A stretch of 15,407 nucleotides of DNA from Zoogloeaceae bacterium. GTDB lineage: Bacteria; Pseudomonadota; Gammaproteobacteria; Burkholderiales; Rhodocyclaceae. Location: positions 1-15,407 of the forward strand of contig JAISLJ010000149.1 in assembly GCA_031290955.1 (NCBI GenBank). The letters run 5' to 3'. This document shows, piece by piece, positions 15,202-15,407 of this stretch (positions within the stretch are counted from its first letter, which is position 1; every line of letters starts with the position of its first letter). Made by a program: the position numbers and the translations under genes. Below the pieces are notes generated by a model. That model ran no database searches. It saw only the letters and a program-made list of their open reading frames with translations, and had not been told where the DNA came from.

Positions 15202-15230
15202 ATCTTAACAAGAACATTTATCGTTATCAA
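15202..15230 (-). promoter_or_regulatory. Predicted sigma-70 promoter of the small membrane-peptide gene
   Basis: On the minus strand, TTGATA (15225-15230, five of six matches to the -35) and TAAGAT (15202-15207, four of six to the -10) are exactly 17 bases apart. The start would fall near 15195, leaving a leader of about 26 bases before the ATG at 15169. It is the best-matched sigma-70 pair I found in the window, and no other gene downstream on that strand would explain it. Confidence 0.5.
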
Positions 15231-15278
15231 CAGTCGCAGCCCTGCCCGTGATGGATATTGTTACGAGCTTTTGAATCT

Positions 15279-15311
15279 GTCCGCTTTAATGATTTTCAAA
15301 TTGTCCGCTTT
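15279..15311. repeat. Direct repeat TGTCCGCTTT, two copies 23 bases apart
   Basis: TGTCCGCTTT occurs at 15279-15288 and 15302-15311 in an AT-rich stretch unlike the GC-rich genes nearby. Repeated short motifs like these occur at the ends of some insertion sequences (IS21-type elements carry several transposase-binding repeats), but no transposase lies in the window. The repeat is certain; its nature is not. Confidence 0.6.
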
Positions 15312-15321
15312 TTGATGCCGT

Positions 15322-15362
15322 ATGCCAATTGCCGGAGGGCGTAGCCCGTAGGCAATTGGCAT
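15322..15362. repeat. 12-bp perfect inverted repeat with nested hairpin
   Basis: ATGCCAATTGCC (15322-15333) and GGCAATTGGCAT (15351-15362) are perfect inverted copies. The 17 bases between them contain a second small stem, GGGC-GTA-GCCC (15337-15347). There is no T-run on either side, so it is not an intrinsic terminator. It may be a dispersed intergenic palindrome or part of a mobile-element end. Confidence 0.75.
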
Positions 15363-15407
15363 GTTGCGGCGGACGCCTGGCGCTCACGCGACCTTCTCGA
15401 CCGCGCG

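Noticed and set aside
13728..15230. Minus-strand open frame of 500 codons opposite hemL
   Set aside because: It mirrors hemL, whose active-site residues are all present. The start region of this frame overlaps the small membrane-peptide gene in another frame and has no domain.
15384..15407. Possible C-terminus of a minus-strand gene entering from the right edge (RAVEKVA then TGA)
   Set aside because: Only seven codons and a stop; an open frame this short is expected by chance, and nothing identifies it.
1..15407. CRISPR array, tRNA or rRNA genes
   Set aside because: No regularly spaced repeats and no tRNA- or rRNA-like sequence was seen on either strand.

Overview
The window looks like chromosomal DNA from a GC-rich proteobacterium, most likely a betaproteobacterium. 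This rests on the gene families, a Pil-Chp chemosensory cluster without its methylation enzymes, and thiD-thiE-hemL beside it. It is an inference from gene content and order; no rRNA or other strong taxonomic marker is present.

Layout. The left edge holds the first codons of an unidentified minus-strand gene (1-29). A plus-strand type II toxin-antitoxin pair follows, a Phd/YefM-like antitoxin and a PIN-domain VapC/FitB-like toxin (201-876), with a plausible promoter. Next, on the minus strand, is rsmA/ksgA (966-1790). From about 2007 to 11977 the minus strand is filled by one compact operon read in the order pilG-pilH-pilI-pilJ-chpA. It encodes a type IV pilus/twitching chemosensory pathway: two CheY-like regulators, a CheW-like adaptor, a membrane chemoreceptor and a 2172-residue multi-Hpt CheA-type kinase with its own receiver domain. 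rsmA lies downstream on the same strand.

A 175-base divergent intergenic region (11978-12152) separates this operon from a plus-strand metabolic operon, thiD-thiE-hemL (12153-15056). The three reading frames overlap end to start. They link thiamine synthesis (HMP-P kinase, thiamine phosphate synthase) to tetrapyrrole synthesis (glutamate-1-semialdehyde aminomutase).

The last 350 bases contain no large gene. They hold a small convergent minus-strand ORF for a 33-residue single-span membrane peptide, with its own promoter-like and SD-like signals. Beyond it are a duplicated 10-mer and a 12-bp perfect inverted repeat, which suggest a mobile-element end or an intergenic repeat at the right edge.

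I see no clearly new multi-gene system. The points most worth a second look are the small membrane-peptide gene, the domain structure of ChpA (tandemly duplicated Hpt units, one Hpt lacking its lysine), the stop-loss-like tail of ThiE that overlaps hemL, the toxin-antitoxin insertion and the right-end repeats.
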